Below, piece after piece: positions 1-7,851 of a DNA stretch of 64,000 nt. The stretch lies in the IMG/VR virus record IMGVR_UViG_3300047586_000066, positions 1 to 64,000 of that record. One strand, written 5' to 3'. Both the position numbers and the translations under genes were made by a program. The number at the start of each line of letters is the position of its first letter. Position 1 is the first letter of the stretch. This stretch comes from a virus. Below the pieces are notes generated by a model. That model did no database searches and had not been told where the DNA came from. It saw nothing but the letters and a program-made list of their open reading frames with translations.

Positions 1-1865
1 GCGTTCGCCGTGGTCGCGTTACTGATCTGGTCCAGACCTCCAGGAAGCATTCCGCCTCCTCCGCCTTGGCCCGCATGCTTCGCTCTCATGGCTTGGATGA
101 GGATGTTCGCGCCTTCCTCCTCAATTCCTTTCTTGATGGATTCGTAGAGGCCGCCCAGGTCCAGAGACTCGAGCATGTTTTTGAGATCCATGTCTCCCAT
201 ACGCCGGAGCTGCATCATAAGAGCTTGCTGCGGCATCCGAGCAGATTTCAGGAGAGATCCCGGAACCATCATAAAGGTGAACTTCTTCCAGTGTTCCTCG
301 GCCGGAACATCTGCGGGAACCATGGTTCCCGGGTTCCAATCGAAGTCTTCCCAGGTGAGTCCGTCGCTACCCATCATCTGTAGCCGGCGCTTCATGGTGT
401 AGAACTGGAATGAGTTCGGAACCCATTGCTGGCCGACCTGCTTCATAAAGTCCTCGATGTATCGGACTTTCAGCCTGACCAGTGTTTGTTGCCCTTCCTT
501 GAGCTGTTCGATCGTGTCGCCGGCCGGGACCACTCCACGGCGAGAGATCCCGGTCATGTCCAGGAAGCCGGACTGGCTGTCCAGTTCTTGCTGGGCATAA
601 AGCATCGTTTGGAAAACGAATCCTGGCAACACGGGTGAGGGAGCATACGAAGGTGCCGCGATGGAAGAGGGACTGTAAAAGATCTTCGCGTTCGGCATGT
701 TCGGATCGAGGTTCTTCTTGACCGCAGCACCGAAAGCATTGTCTGGCGCGAGGAGCTGAGGATTTACGGCCTTCTTCACAGCATCGAGGATGCCGGCCAG
801 GACGTTGTTCATTACATCCTGCAACGGCATCTGATTGCGGAATTCTGAGATACCTGGCCATTGCCACGGGACCCGGTTGAGTCTCAGGCATTGGAAAGGA
901 AACTGTCCGTGATAAAACGGGTTGGGACCATCGAATAAAACTACCGGACCTCCCATGATGACCAAACGTCCTCGAGGATAGAGTTTCTCATTTGGCTTTA
1001 CAATGTACCCATATTCACCGCTCTGATCGCCCGCATTCCCAACCCAAACTGTCTTGTTCGAAGTGTTCCTCTGATTGTCCCGGAGCCAGAACTCCCGATA
1101 GAGAGCCATCGGAATAACCGATTCTTTGATCTGAGTAGAGGACTGTCCGAACAGCCGGCGCATCTGGGGAGACATGATCTGCATGCCCCTGGTCCAGAGG
1201 TTCTGATTCGGAGAGCTGGTGTACTGAGAATATTCCTTGTCGACGGGAACGCGGAAGCCTTTCAGAGGATATTTCTCTTTGAACCAGGTCAAAGGCTTCG
1301 GACACCGGTAGATGACACCCAGGGCTTTTTGAAGAGTATGGGACGGTCGGATGGGGATCAGATCCATAGCCCCAAGCGGAGTGAGCTCCATCTCCCCGTC
1401 ACCATTCTTTAGGTCTGGGTTCCAAACAAGGCGCCCGTACCCGATCGTCAGAGCCGCGTGAATGATGATCATTGCCAGGCTCATGTCGATGTCTTCATTC
1501 ATGAACCAGGCGGAAATCATCTTATTCAGGACCTTTGCGTGGTCGTCGTAAAGTTTGTTGTTCGATTTGATCTCGAAAGATGGTCGGATGTCCGTAAGGT
1601 AGCTGATGAGCTGAACCAGGTTCGTCCAGAGCCGATTGGCTACCGGGGCAGCCTTGTAGCTGGGCCGGCGCTCAACCCATTGTTTGCCCATGAGATAATT
1701 GATTGAGCGATCGATCTGGACTATCTCGTCGTTGCGCTCAAGATCGTCTTTCGATTCCTCGAACACAGCTTCGCACCAACGACCGAGGATTGCATCGTGG
1801 CTCGATTCCTGAATAGGCCATTGCTGGCCCTGTGGATCATAACTGTACCAGCCCGGTAGGTCCAT
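1..1865 (-). CDS. Portal protein, C-terminus cut by window edge
   Basis: Portal of the capsid vertex through which DNA is packaged. The frame is open for about 621 codons from ATG at 1865 (preceded by GGGAGA) to the window edge, so the 3' end is missing. Visible features are an N-terminal segment of the type YLMGKQW...YKAAPVANRLW, a stretch of tryptophan- and proline-rich beta segments, a region with SGFLDMTGISRRGV, and a long helical glutamine/methionine-rich C-terminal part ending in a glycine run. This pattern is typical of large phage portals that act upstream of the capsid genes. The terminase lies about 1.7 kb upstream in the same operon, which supports the call. Several short arginine-rich ORFs in other frames here are shadows. 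The family is inferred from architecture and position, not from a search. Confidence 0.8.
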   Translation of the reverse strand, partial: MDLPGWYSYDPQGQQWPIQESSHDAILGRWCEAVFEESKDDLERNDEIVQIDRSINYLMGKQWVERRPSYKAAPVANRLWTNLVQLISYLTDIRPSFEIKSNNKLYDDHAKVLNKMISAWFMNEDIDMSLAMIIIHAALTIGYGRLVWNPDLKNGDGEMELTPLGAMDLIPIRPSHTLQKALGVIYRCPKPLTWFKEKYPLKGFRVPVDKEYSQYTSSPNQNLWTRGMQIMSPQMRRLFGQSSTQIKESVIPMALYREFWLRDNQRNTSNKTVWVGNAGDQSGEYGYIVKPNEKLYPRGRLVIMGGPVVLFDGPNPFYHGQFPFQCLRLNRVPWQWPGISEFRNQMPLQDVMNNVLAGILDAVKKAVNPQLLAPDNAFGAAVKKNLDPNMPNAKIFYSPSSIAAPSYAPSPVLPGFVFQTMLYAQQELDSQSGFLDMTGISRRGVVPAGDTIEQLKEGQQTLVRLKVRYIEDFMKQVGQQWVPNSFQFYTMKRRLQMMGSDGLTWEDFDWNPGTMVPADVPAEEHWKKFTFMMVPGSLLKSARMPQQALMMQLRRMGDMDLKNMLESLDLGGLYESIKKGIEEEGANILIQAMRAKHAGQGGGGGMLPGGLDQISNATTAN

Positions 1866-1911
1866 AGGTCTCCCAGATTCCAGTCTATCAATGTGCTGTC
1901 AAGCCCCACCC

Positions 1912-2241
1912 TCAGCTACCGAGTTGTTCGTCGGTTCCTAACCAGACAAATTGATCAAGTGGAAAGTGGTTTTTGCAAAACACGCAGAACGTTCCACTGT
2001 AGAATCCAGGATCACGGGCATAGGTCTCTGCGAGAGACAAACCCATGTGGGTGTCTGTCCCGCATGTTTTGTGGGTGTAGGCTTGCCGGACTGGACGCAC
2101 GAAACCTTTGGCTCTTTCTTCTGGAGTCAGAACTACATATCCCTTTTGCTGGCCAGTGGATGGGTTTATTTCACGATGATCTGGAGTGACCGGACTGCCA
2201 TCGGTAAGGACTTGTTTTGTTCGATCAACCGGTTCTACCAT
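1912..2241 (-). CDS. Small conserved phage protein with zinc-type cysteines
   Basis: 109 residues. The middle carries TPEERAKGFVRPVR, then AETYARDPGFYSGTFC and CVFCKNHFP, a paired-cysteine knuckle that probably binds zinc. This combination recurs in phage structural neighbourhoods, but I do not know its role. It overlaps the start of the FmdB-like gene by a few bases and sits between that gene and the portal, so it is co-transcribed with packaging genes. Confidence 0.7.
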   Translation of the reverse strand: MVEPVDRTKQVLTDGSPVTPDHREINPSTGQQKGYVVLTPEERAKGFVRPVRQAYTHKTCGTDTHMGLSLAETYARDPGFYSGTFCVFCKNHFPLDQFVWLGTDEQLGS

Positions 2242-2543
2242 TTAGGAACCTCCATTTTCATCGGGGCGATCTTCGTCGGCGGCGGAGGAGCGTCGGCAAC
2301 TGGGATTACCCCGTTCTCATGACAAAGGGACGAAAGCTCCCTCTTGCTGCTTACCCGGGTGTTTCGTCCATGCCGATCGATGTTCCGGGTGTCGAACCCT
2401 TCGAAGATGCTGACTGCGGCCAAGGAATACAGTCGCTCCGACTCAGATCCGCATTTCGGGCAGGGAACTGTCTGATCCGTGAACTTCGAAAGATGCTCGT
2501 TCACGAATCCGCATTTCGTACACTGATCCTCATAAATTGGCAT
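2235..2543 (-). CDS. FmdB-family zinc ribbon protein
   Basis: 102 residues beginning MPIYEDQCTKCG, with a second CPKCG knuckle about 20 residues later: the FmdB-type zinc ribbon. The start at 2543 was chosen because GGAGGG lies just upstream; a longer version beginning at 2567 has no site. The C-terminal half is a low-complexity, proline-rich tail. FmdB proteins are often called regulatory, but the function is not established. It overlaps the neighbouring genes on both sides. Confidence 0.75.
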   Translation of the reverse strand: MPIYEDQCTKCGFVNEHLSKFTDQTVPCPKCGSESERLYSLAAVSIFEGFDTRNIDRHGRNTRVSSKRELSSLCHENGVIPVADAPPPPTKIAPMKMEVPKW

Positions 2544-3024
2544 GTTTCCCTCCAGCGATGATCTCATCCCATTGCTGGTAGGACAGACCCCTCTTTCCGC
2601 TGTCCATTACCCGATCGATCATCTTGATGAGTCTGCGCCCGTGATACTTCCTTATGCGCTCTTTGACGGCGGGCTTCGTATTCCAAGTAATCACGATTTG
2701 GTCGGGCTGAAGGGTTAAATCAAAACAATCTCCACGGTTGAATATTCCAGACCTTCCCGGGGAAGAGACAACAAGAAATGGACGCGAATTGTCTAAATCA
2801 GTCCACTCTTCTTCCCTGAAGCATGGATAGGCAATCCACTGTCCGAATTCTAAATCATGTCCTTGGGCCTGCTTCCACCCAGTCCATTTGATATGGTATC
2901 CACGATAGAAGGTCTTCGCCTCTGGGTTGACGCCATCAAGGTATTCCTTTTTTGAAGATGACTTGGCCACTCCAAAAACGGGAAGAAGCCCAAACAATCC
3001 TACAAATGATCTTCGAGTAAGCAT
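2530..3024 (-). CDS. Secreted or lipid-exposed protein with a twin-arginine-like signal
   Basis: 164 residues. The N-terminus MLTRRSFVGLFGLL is a short positively charged segment followed by a hydrophobic run, which resembles a Tat signal (RRSFVGL). The start at 3024 follows AGGAGG. The body is rich in tryptophan and charged residues and shows no domain I recognise. A signal peptide on a phage protein beside packaging genes could mean a periplasmic lysis or exclusion role, but this is a guess. Confidence 0.6.
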   Translation of the reverse strand: MLTRRSFVGLFGLLPVFGVAKSSSKKEYLDGVNPEAKTFYRGYHIKWTGWKQAQGHDLEFGQWIAYPCFREEEWTDLDNSRPFLVVSSPGRSGIFNRGDCFDLTLQPDQIVITWNTKPAVKERIRKYHGRRLIKMIDRVMDSGKRGLSYQQWDEIIAGGKHANL

Positions 3025-3032
3025 GGTTCCTC

Positions 3033-3590
3033 CTAGTAGTACCAAAGATTGTCGAGTCCCTCTTCGAATTTGGCCTGCATATACCGTTCGACCGACATCC
3101 CGCCCGAATCCGCGATATCCTTGATCGGCTGGACGTGTCTTTCCGGAATGCTCAGGGAAAGGGAGTGATCGCCGCCCATCTTCCGGATCTGTGAGATCAC
3201 AATCCGGTCTTCGGCTCTCTGGAGCTTCTCCCGGAGATCTTTGATAGTCTCGTTCATGGCGAACAGGTTTCCAAACAGGGTCGAGGAATCTCCGAATGGA
3301 CCGAGGATCGATTCAATCCTCTGTTTGTCGATGTCATCGATATAAACGCGATTATCCGGAGGCGGCTGAACAGCGACCGAAGCAGTCGGCTCTTCAACCT
3401 TGGGCGCCGCAACCCGGCGCTTTTTGTTCATTTCGAGAGACAGGGCCGAGAGTTCATCCCGATCGGCGAATTCGTGGCCATTACCGCATTTGTGAATCAT
3501 GCCGGTAAAATTCAGATCAACTTCAACCCCGCTGTTGTAGCACAGCGGGCACAGGGTACGCGGTTTTGGTTTATTTGCGACGGCAGCCAT
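3033..3590 (-). CDS. Zinc-ribbon protein with a central coiled coil
   Basis: 185 residues from ATG 3590, chosen because GGAGGG precedes it; the longer frame runs into the terminase gene. CPLCYNSG and CGNGHEF form a zinc ribbon near the N-terminus. A proline/valine-rich linker follows, then a heptad-like segment (residues ~120-150) and a C-terminal helix ending NLWYY. It lies directly downstream of the terminase large subunit. The position and the DNA-binding look might suit a terminase accessory protein, but the sequence does not prove it. Confidence 0.65.
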   Translation of the reverse strand: MAAVANKPKPRTLCPLCYNSGVEVDLNFTGMIHKCGNGHEFADRDELSALSLEMNKKRRVAAPKVEEPTASVAVQPPPDNRVYIDDIDKQRIESILGPFGDSSTLFGNLFAMNETIKDLREKLQRAEDRIVISQIRKMGGDHSLSLSIPERHVQPIKDIADSGGMSVERYMQAKFEEGLDNLWYY

Positions 3591-3603
3591 TCTTTTTGCC
3601 CTC

Positions 3604-5499
3604 CTAGAGCATAAAAAAGTCAGAAACTCCTGGATCTGTGGCTTGAGTGTTGTCTTTGTCATAGAGCAAGGAATAATCCGTGTTTTGAAAGTCCTGATCC
3701 TTGGGCGGCTGCTCTTCTTCGAGAGTGCCGTCAATTCGAGGACGGAGTTGCGTAGCACAATAATAGGTGATCATGAGCGCCATCGTGGCGTCATCGTGTG
3801 TCCCGGACCTGGCTTCGTACCGCTCGCTTCCCTCTTCTACTTCCACGAAATCGAACATCTCGTCGATGTCTTTTTCGGATCGGATTACTACAGTCCACTC
3901 GTTGAGCGCCTGCCTAAAGCGCCCGATGAGCTCATTTCTATTTCTGAACGTGGTCAACCAGCCGATAAAGTTGGAGAATGCGTTCTTTGCCTTGTCCTCG
4001 CGCATCCACCGATACCATTTCGGATAGAGTAAAACCTTTACTAGATCGCTTGCAACGCTGGTGATCGTGTTGCATTCCGGCGCGATCTCCGCGGTGTTAT
4101 ACATGTACCCGAGCGCGGCAATGATCCTGGCGAACTTGCCTGGTCCGGTGTAGCCATGCCAACGGGCGACCTGGCGGATGGGATGATTCAGATTCTCCGG
4201 CACAGCCATCACCTGGGCGCATGCGGGGTCTCCGCCCTCGACGCCCATGGACGGGTCGGCACCGATGTAATAGGTCATCGATGCCTTGGGAAATTCCCAG
4301 ACTTCGAGCTCGCCATCCTCAACCCTTATCAACTTGAAAGTCTTGTCGTCTTTATTCAGCTCGATCTGGCCGCGCCAGATTGGTTTTATGCAGAATTCGG
4401 TTATCATCCTTTGAAGGCGCTTCTTGCTGAAAGCTGTGCGGCCGGACGCAATGAAAGCCTCAACCGGTGAAACCGGGTACTCCTGTCGGAACTTTTCCGA
4501 ATCGCCGGAGGTCTTCTCGAAATCTCTCATCATCTTGCGGCGCCAGGCGAGCTGGCCAGTAGTCAGAGTGACTTCGCTTTTTTTCTGGACCTTATTAACC
4601 AGGGCATCTTCTTCCTGGGTTGTTTTGAAGTTCGCCGGCACGGAGATGGTGTAACCTGGTTCCCGGAACCATTCGATAAACACGAACTCCCAGGACATAT
4701 CGCCGTCTTCAGCGGCTTTACACAGACGATTCCAAAGGCCGCCGCGTCCGCGTGCCGTGGATTCCATGATACCGATCGTGCCTCCGATGTTTCCGAGCGA
4801 TCCATAAATCCCTTCCGTGATAGCGTCATCCTGCCGGTATCGGGCGACTTCGGCCAGGTGAACACCAAAGAGAGCTTTTGAATAGGCCGCTCCAGACGGC
4901 TGGTTCGCTGATTCAAAGTAGATCTGGCTCTGCATTCCGGTGCTCTTCAACCGGTCATCAGCCTTGGCGCGGTCGAAGCCGAGCAGACGGCCGCGGGCGT
5001 CGTATCTCTTCTCAGGCTTCATCCACCAGGGCAGATATTCGTGTGCCGTTCGTGCCATATCGAAATTGACCAGAGTCCGGTCCTCTTCATCGGCCATCTC
5101 CAGACAGTGGGCCATTGGATGAAGGAACACCAGCCAGCATATAAGCGCCACGCTGATGGTCGTCAGCCCGAGTTGCCGGGCCTTCAAAACGATGATTCGG
5201 ATGAGTTCGCCAAGATCAAACTGACGCTGAAAAACCTCCAGGAACATCTCCTGGCTGTCCCAGAATGGCCAGATGGGGATCAGTTCCAACTTCTTCGTGC
5301 GGATAAAGTGATAATTTTCAAGGTAGTAGCGCGGCTGTTCCAAGCACTTCTGAATCTCGGTCTCGACAAATTCCAGCTCTGTGGGAGTCAGTAACGCGAA
5401 TGCCTTCTGAATGTCTCCCCCAGCGATTTCATACAGCTTATTGTCCAGGGTTTCTATCGCATCATGCAGTTCAGGCTGTCTACGTCGGAGCTGGTCCAT
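3604..5499 (-). CDS. terL: Terminase large subunit (packaging ATPase-nuclease)
   Basis: 631 residues, normal for TerL. The ATPase has a Walker A-like KARQLGLTT at residues 106-114, with the usual deviation from the GKT form in terminases, followed by a hydrophobic strand and a conserved MADEEDRT region. The C-terminal nuclease shows an acidic strand YIGADPSMG and a terminal HDDATMALM helix, which supply metal-binding aspartates. It drives genome translocation into the prohead and cuts concatemers. It is flanked downstream by a zinc protein and the portal and upstream by a membrane protein. The start at 5499 has only a weak ribosome site and may be coupled to the gene upstream. Confidence 0.93.
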   Translation of the reverse strand: MDQLRRRQPELHDAIETLDNKLYEIAGGDIQKAFALLTPTELEFVETEIQKCLEQPRYYLENYHFIRTKKLELIPIWPFWDSQEMFLEVFQRQFDLGELIRIIVLKARQLGLTTISVALICWLVFLHPMAHCLEMADEEDRTLVNFDMARTAHEYLPWWMKPEKRYDARGRLLGFDRAKADDRLKSTGMQSQIYFESANQPSGAAYSKALFGVHLAEVARYRQDDAITEGIYGSLGNIGGTIGIMESTARGRGGLWNRLCKAAEDGDMSWEFVFIEWFREPGYTISVPANFKTTQEEDALVNKVQKKSEVTLTTGQLAWRRKMMRDFEKTSGDSEKFRQEYPVSPVEAFIASGRTAFSKKRLQRMITEFCIKPIWRGQIELNKDDKTFKLIRVEDGELEVWEFPKASMTYYIGADPSMGVEGGDPACAQVMAVPENLNHPIRQVARWHGYTGPGKFARIIAALGYMYNTAEIAPECNTITSVASDLVKVLLYPKWYRWMREDKAKNAFSNFIGWLTTFRNRNELIGRFRQALNEWTVVIRSEKDIDEMFDFVEVEEGSERYEARSGTHDDATMALMITYYCATQLRPRIDGTLEEEQPPKDQDFQNTDYSLLYDKDNTQATDPGVSDFFML

Positions 5500-5502
5500 G
5501 GC

Positions 5503-5877
5503 CTATACCTTATCGGCTACGGCTTGGCTGACGAACGATCTCAGCTCTTCATCAGTAAGTCCGCCATGACCCTGATCCCTAAGATTCTTGATCTGTTCCT
5601 GGATGAACAGCTCTTCATCGGTATTGGCGATGAATTCGCCATCAGTGGGCTTCATTCGGCTGGATATGAATTCTCTGAGTTGGCTTCCAAGGAGAGAAGA
5701 GGCAGTTTCGGGCGAGCCAGAGGCAGGGGCCGCTACTGAGCGCGAACGCAGCTCATGAAGGATGGCCGAATCGAGTGTTATGGCAAGAGTATAGAAACGG
5801 AAGCCTACGAAGATCAGTAGAGCAAGAGCCGCTAAAAAAAGCGCGAACGCTGCAACAACCGCAGCGAGAGCCCACAT
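5503..5877 (-). CDS. Single-span membrane protein with acidic tail
   Basis: 124 residues. Residues 2-35 are almost entirely hydrophobic and form one long or two short membrane segments, followed by a soluble acidic C-terminal domain with predicted helices. It ends four bases before the terminase start. Position and shape would fit a holin-like or scaffold-anchoring protein, but no specific motif decides it. Confidence 0.65.
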   Translation of the reverse strand: MWALAAVVAAFALFLAALALLIFVGFRFYTLAITLDSAILHELRSRSVAAPASGSPETASSLLGSQLREFISSRMKPTDGEFIANTDEELFIQEQIKNLRDQGHGGLTDEELRSFVSQAVADKV

Positions 5878-5936
5878 ACTAGATCGTCATTTCTTCTACC
5901 TTTCAGTTGACGGCTGATTGACGGTTCCCGGGCGGA

Positions 5937-6215
5937 TTATACTTTGCGGATTTCCTCGAAATCAAGCATTTCGATATATTTGCTATCGTCGCGGCCTAGC
6001 TCTGAGATGATTTTTATTCCCACCAAATGAGACCGGTTGGCTCCGGTTTCGACTTGAACGAGGCATTCGGGGCCCATGAATCCGTTGCCCTCGCCTGGTC
6101 CCATGCGGTCTTTGTCAGACGGATTCAAATCGATATAAATTGGACCATTGGAAACGACTACCTTTTTAACTTCTTTGTTGGTCCACGGATCCACTGTCGT
6201 CATCAGAATCTTCAT
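5937..6215 (-). CDS. Small protein of unknown function
   Basis: 92 residues from ATG 6215, preceded by AAGGAG. The longer frame would run through two tRNA genes and is rejected. The sequence is a compact mixed alpha/beta pattern with no cysteine knuckles, starting MKILMTTVDPWTNKEVKK. It is the last protein gene before the tRNA cluster. Confidence 0.6.
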   Translation of the reverse strand: MKILMTTVDPWTNKEVKKVVVSNGPIYIDLNPSDKDRMGPGEGNGFMGPECLVQVETGANRSHLVGIKIISELGRDDSKYIEMLDFEEIRKV

Positions 6216-6233
6216 GCTTTTCTCCTTGTAAAT

Positions 6234-6310
6234 TGGTGTCCCGTGCGGGATTTGAACCCGCGATCCCCGGAGTGAAATTCCGATATCCTTGGCCACTAGA
6301 CGAACGGGAC
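6234..6310 (-). tRNA. tRNA-Glu (UUC)
   Basis: Complete cloverleaf on the minus strand: acceptor GTCCCGT paired with ACGGGAC, T-loop TTCAAAT, anticodon loop ATTTCAC giving UUC, discriminator A and an encoded CCA. The anticodon stem has one G-U pair. Confidence 0.93.
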
Positions 6311-6314
6311 AGAT

Positions 6315-6388
6315 TGGCAGGGGCGGAGAGGATCGAACTCCCGTGAGCCGGTCCAAAGCCGGCTGCCTGGCCACTTGGCTACGCCCCA
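6315..6388 (-). tRNA. tRNA-Gln (UUG)
   Basis: Cloverleaf with anticodon loop CTTTGGA (UUG), T-loop TTCGATC, discriminator G and encoded CCA. The first acceptor pair is a U-U mismatch, which resembles the weak first pair of many glutamine tRNAs. Confidence 0.88.
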
Positions 6389-6393
6389 ATAAT

Positions 6394-6543
6394 TCATGGT
6401 CTGATACTTTGCTCTCTGCCTCTTACGCGATCCAACATATCCCATCGACAGTTGTGGCACCATGGCAAGATCGGACTTTTATACATCCTCCAATACGTCG
6501 CAGGACCTCCGCATTCGAAACAGAGTTTTCCGATTAAATCCAA
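6394..6543 (-). CDS. Possible very small zinc protein inside the tRNA cluster
   Basis: A frame of 49 residues holds CFECGG and, 16 residues later, CHNC, a plausible zinc knuckle pair. There is no ATG and no clear ribosome site; a TTG at 6543 is the only usable start. It fills the gap between two tRNAs, so it may be a remnant. Low confidence. Confidence 0.25.
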   Translation of the reverse strand: MDLIGKLCFECGGPATYWRMYKSPILPWCHNCRWDMLDRVRGREQSIRP

Positions 6544-6547
6544 AGGT

Positions 6548-6620
6548 TGGGGTGAGGGCGGGACTTGAACCCGATCAACCGGGCCACAACCGATTGCTCT
6601 AACCATTGAGCTACCCCCAC
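6548..6620 (-). tRNA. tRNA-His (GUG)
   Basis: Anticodon loop TTGTGGC gives GUG. The acceptor GTGGGGG pairs with CCCTCAC through one wobble, discriminator C, then CCA. Discriminator C is the histidine identity mark. Confidence 0.88.
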
Positions 6621-6626
6621 TATAAA

Positions 6627-6716
6627 TGCCGGAAGAAGGGTTCGAACCTTCATGCTTGAGTTGTAATAAGCCTGGGATTTTAAGTCCCATGTGTCTGCCA
6701 CTTCCACCATTCCGGC
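6627..6716 (-). tRNA. tRNA-Leu (UAA)
   Basis: Class II tRNA of 90 bases: acceptor GCCGGAA with TTCCGGC, anticodon loop CTTAAAA (UAA), a long variable arm, T-loop TTCGAAC. Unlike its neighbours it has no encoded CCA; discriminator A is followed by TTT. Confidence 0.9.
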
Positions 6717-6723
6717 TTACACA

Positions 6724-6811
6724 TGCCGTGGAGGCATGAACCAGGGTTTCGATCCCTGCGGGGCCGCCCCCTATTAACCAGCGAACTCATGGACTCGTCG
6801 CCCTCCACGGC
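6724..6811 (-). ncRNA. tRNA-like structured RNA, not a standard tRNA
   Basis: Ends pair as a 10-bp helix GCCGTGGAGG/CCTCCACGGC. Inside, CATGAGTT pairs with GGTTCATG, a T-arm-like hairpin CAGGG-ATCGAAA-CCCTG is present, and CGC...GCG could enclose a D-loop-like GGTTA. There is no anticodon arm. A 10-base bulge follows the outer helix on one side only. It resembles a tRNA-like module capped on a stem, as in bacterial Y RNAs, but lacks the internal-loop sequence shared by the array at 9.4-10.5 kb. It could also be a degenerate tRNA. Confidence 0.5.
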
Positions 6812-6817
6812 AATCTT

Positions 6818-6893
6818 TGGCATGCCCGGCAGGATTCGAACCTGCGACCCTCTGTTTAGAAAACAGGTACTCTGTCCTCTGAGTTACGGGCAT
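6818..6893 (-). tRNA. tRNA-Arg (UCU)
   Basis: Acceptor ATGCCCG pairs perfectly with CGGGCAT, anticodon loop TTTCTAA gives UCU, T-loop TTCGAAT, discriminator G, encoded CCA. Confidence 0.92.
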
Positions 6894-6896
6894 GCA

Positions 6897-6973
6897 TGGT
6901 CGGGGAGACTGGATTCGAACCAGCGCATTTCACGGTCCCAGGCCGTGAGCCTTCCCAGCTTGGCCACTCCCCG
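6897..6973 (-). tRNA. tRNA-Pro (UGG)
   Basis: Acceptor CGGGGAG with CTCCCCG, anticodon loop CCTGGGA gives UGG, T-loop TTCGAAT, discriminator A, encoded CCA. Confidence 0.92.
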
Positions 6974-6980
6974 ATTGTCA

Positions 6981-7214
6981 TCATTCCACTTTGATGAAGT
7001 AAATGAAAGGATCTCTGCCGAGAAAAACCAGCTCTCCATCCAAGAACAGAGCTGTTTGTCCCTGATATGAGTCCGTGGCAAGAGAATCTGCTTTGAATTC
7101 CAGATTCGCGACAGACGATCCGACTGACATTTTCACGCTTACAGTTCTGACTTTTTTGAAGTTTGTCACCTTGATGCGGACGTCAGAAGTATTCGACTTT
7201 GAGGTTTTCTTCAT
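6981..7214 (-). CDS. Small beta-rich protein
   Basis: 77 residues, alternating hydrophobic and polar residues throughout, ending LFLDGELVFLGRDPFIYFIKVE. It overlaps the end of the release-factor-like gene by 32 bases and is preceded by GGAGG, so translation is probably coupled. No domain recognised. Confidence 0.6.
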   Translation of the reverse strand: MKKTSKSNTSDVRIKVTNFKKVRTVSVKMSVGSSVANLEFKADSLATDSYQGQTALFLDGELVFLGRDPFIYFIKVE

Positions 7215-7512
7215 TCATTGCCGCCTCCACGCGGCTATCGATATCTTTGAGTTGTCCGAGTCTGCGGGCACACTCCAGCTTATGCCACGCCTGAAACTTT
7301 GACGAAACTATGAGTCTCTCGAATGCAGCTTTCTTGTTTTGAGCTTGGGAGCGGAATTCTCTTCCTTCTGCCATCGCCCCGGAGACCTCATGTGTTATCC
7401 GAACTCCGTTTTGATTGGAGTTCTGATGTTGGCCTCCGGGGCCGCCAGTACAGAAGGTCTGAATCTTGAAGTCCTTCTTTGTGAGACTGAACAGTAGTTT
7501 TTTCCCGTGCAC
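7183..7512 (-). CDS. Release-factor-like peptidyl-tRNA hydrolase domain (GGQ)
   Basis: 109 residues, only the RF-1 catalytic domain. GGPGGQHQNSNQNGVRITH at residues ~23-41 contains the GGQ tripeptide that enters the peptidyl-transferase centre. No codon-recognition domain is present, so it resembles ArfB/PrfH-type rescue factors rather than RF1/RF2. Start is GTG at 7512: AAGGAG sits seven bases upstream, and the start codon lies inside a GTGCAC palindrome. Such a protein could free stalled ribosomes or recycle peptidyl-tRNA in a cell whose translation is being remodelled. The catalytic motif is intact; the substrate is inferred. Confidence 0.85.
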   Translation of the reverse strand: MHGKKLLFSLTKKDFKIQTFCTGGPGGQHQNSNQNGVRITHEVSGAMAEGREFRSQAQNKKAAFERLIVSSKFQAWHKLECARRLGQLKDIDSRVEAAMNEENLKVEYF

Positions 7513-7520
7513 TGGTGCAC
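7507..7520. repeat. GTGCAC-N2-GTGCAC palindrome over a start codon
   Basis: Two ApaLI-type hexamers two bases apart. On the minus strand it sits between AAGGAG and the GTG start of the GGQ gene and includes that start, so folding or protein binding would block initiation. Confidence 0.7.
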
Positions 7521-7523
7521 TCC

Positions 7524-7835
7524 TTACTGTCCGGCTGCCTGCTTCTCCAGCCGGTCAATCTCATCCTTGAGAGCCTGACGTTTCTCTTCTGCGGGCAGAA
7601 GAGATTCCAGCCGAGATTTCTTCTCCCGGATGAGCTTTTGGATTCGATCAGCGTTTCGAGACCGGATCTCACGCCGGATATCGGCGAGTTTGACGTCCAG
7701 GAATTCAGGAGCCTCAACAGCCAGAGTCACAAATTCATTCTGAACAGCTCGTCCGATCGCCGACAGAGCGACAAGATCTTCGATAGCAGTCACGCTATCG
7801 ATGTCGAACTTTCGGATTTCATCGATCAGGTACAT
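7524..7835 (-). CDS. Coiled-coil protein
   Basis: 103 residues from ATG 7835 (AAAGGAGG eight bases upstream). The C-terminal half is highly charged with heptad spacing (RIQKLIREKKSRLESLL...IDRLEKQ). It lies between the Ro60-like gene and the GGQ gene. Function unknown. Confidence 0.65.
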   Translation of the reverse strand: MYLIDEIRKFDIDSVTAIEDLVALSAIGRAVQNEFVTLAVEAPEFLDVKLADIRREIRSRNADRIQKLIREKKSRLESLLPAEEKRQALKDEIDRLEKQAAGQ

Positions 7836-7851
7836 GTTCCTACCTCCTTTC

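Noticed and set aside
66-891. Short arginine-rich ORFs on both strands over the first kilobase
   Set aside because: They are other-frame shadows of the open portal frame, which is not listed as complete only because it runs off the window.
5884-5936. Promoter TTGACG/TATACT downstream of the terminase-region membrane gene
   Set aside because: The spacing is only 14 bases and it points against the genes present.
6234-6973. HDV-like theta ribozymes next to phage tRNAs
   Set aside because: No double-pseudoknot arrangement could be drawn around the tRNA ends; the one odd element closes with a simple long helix.
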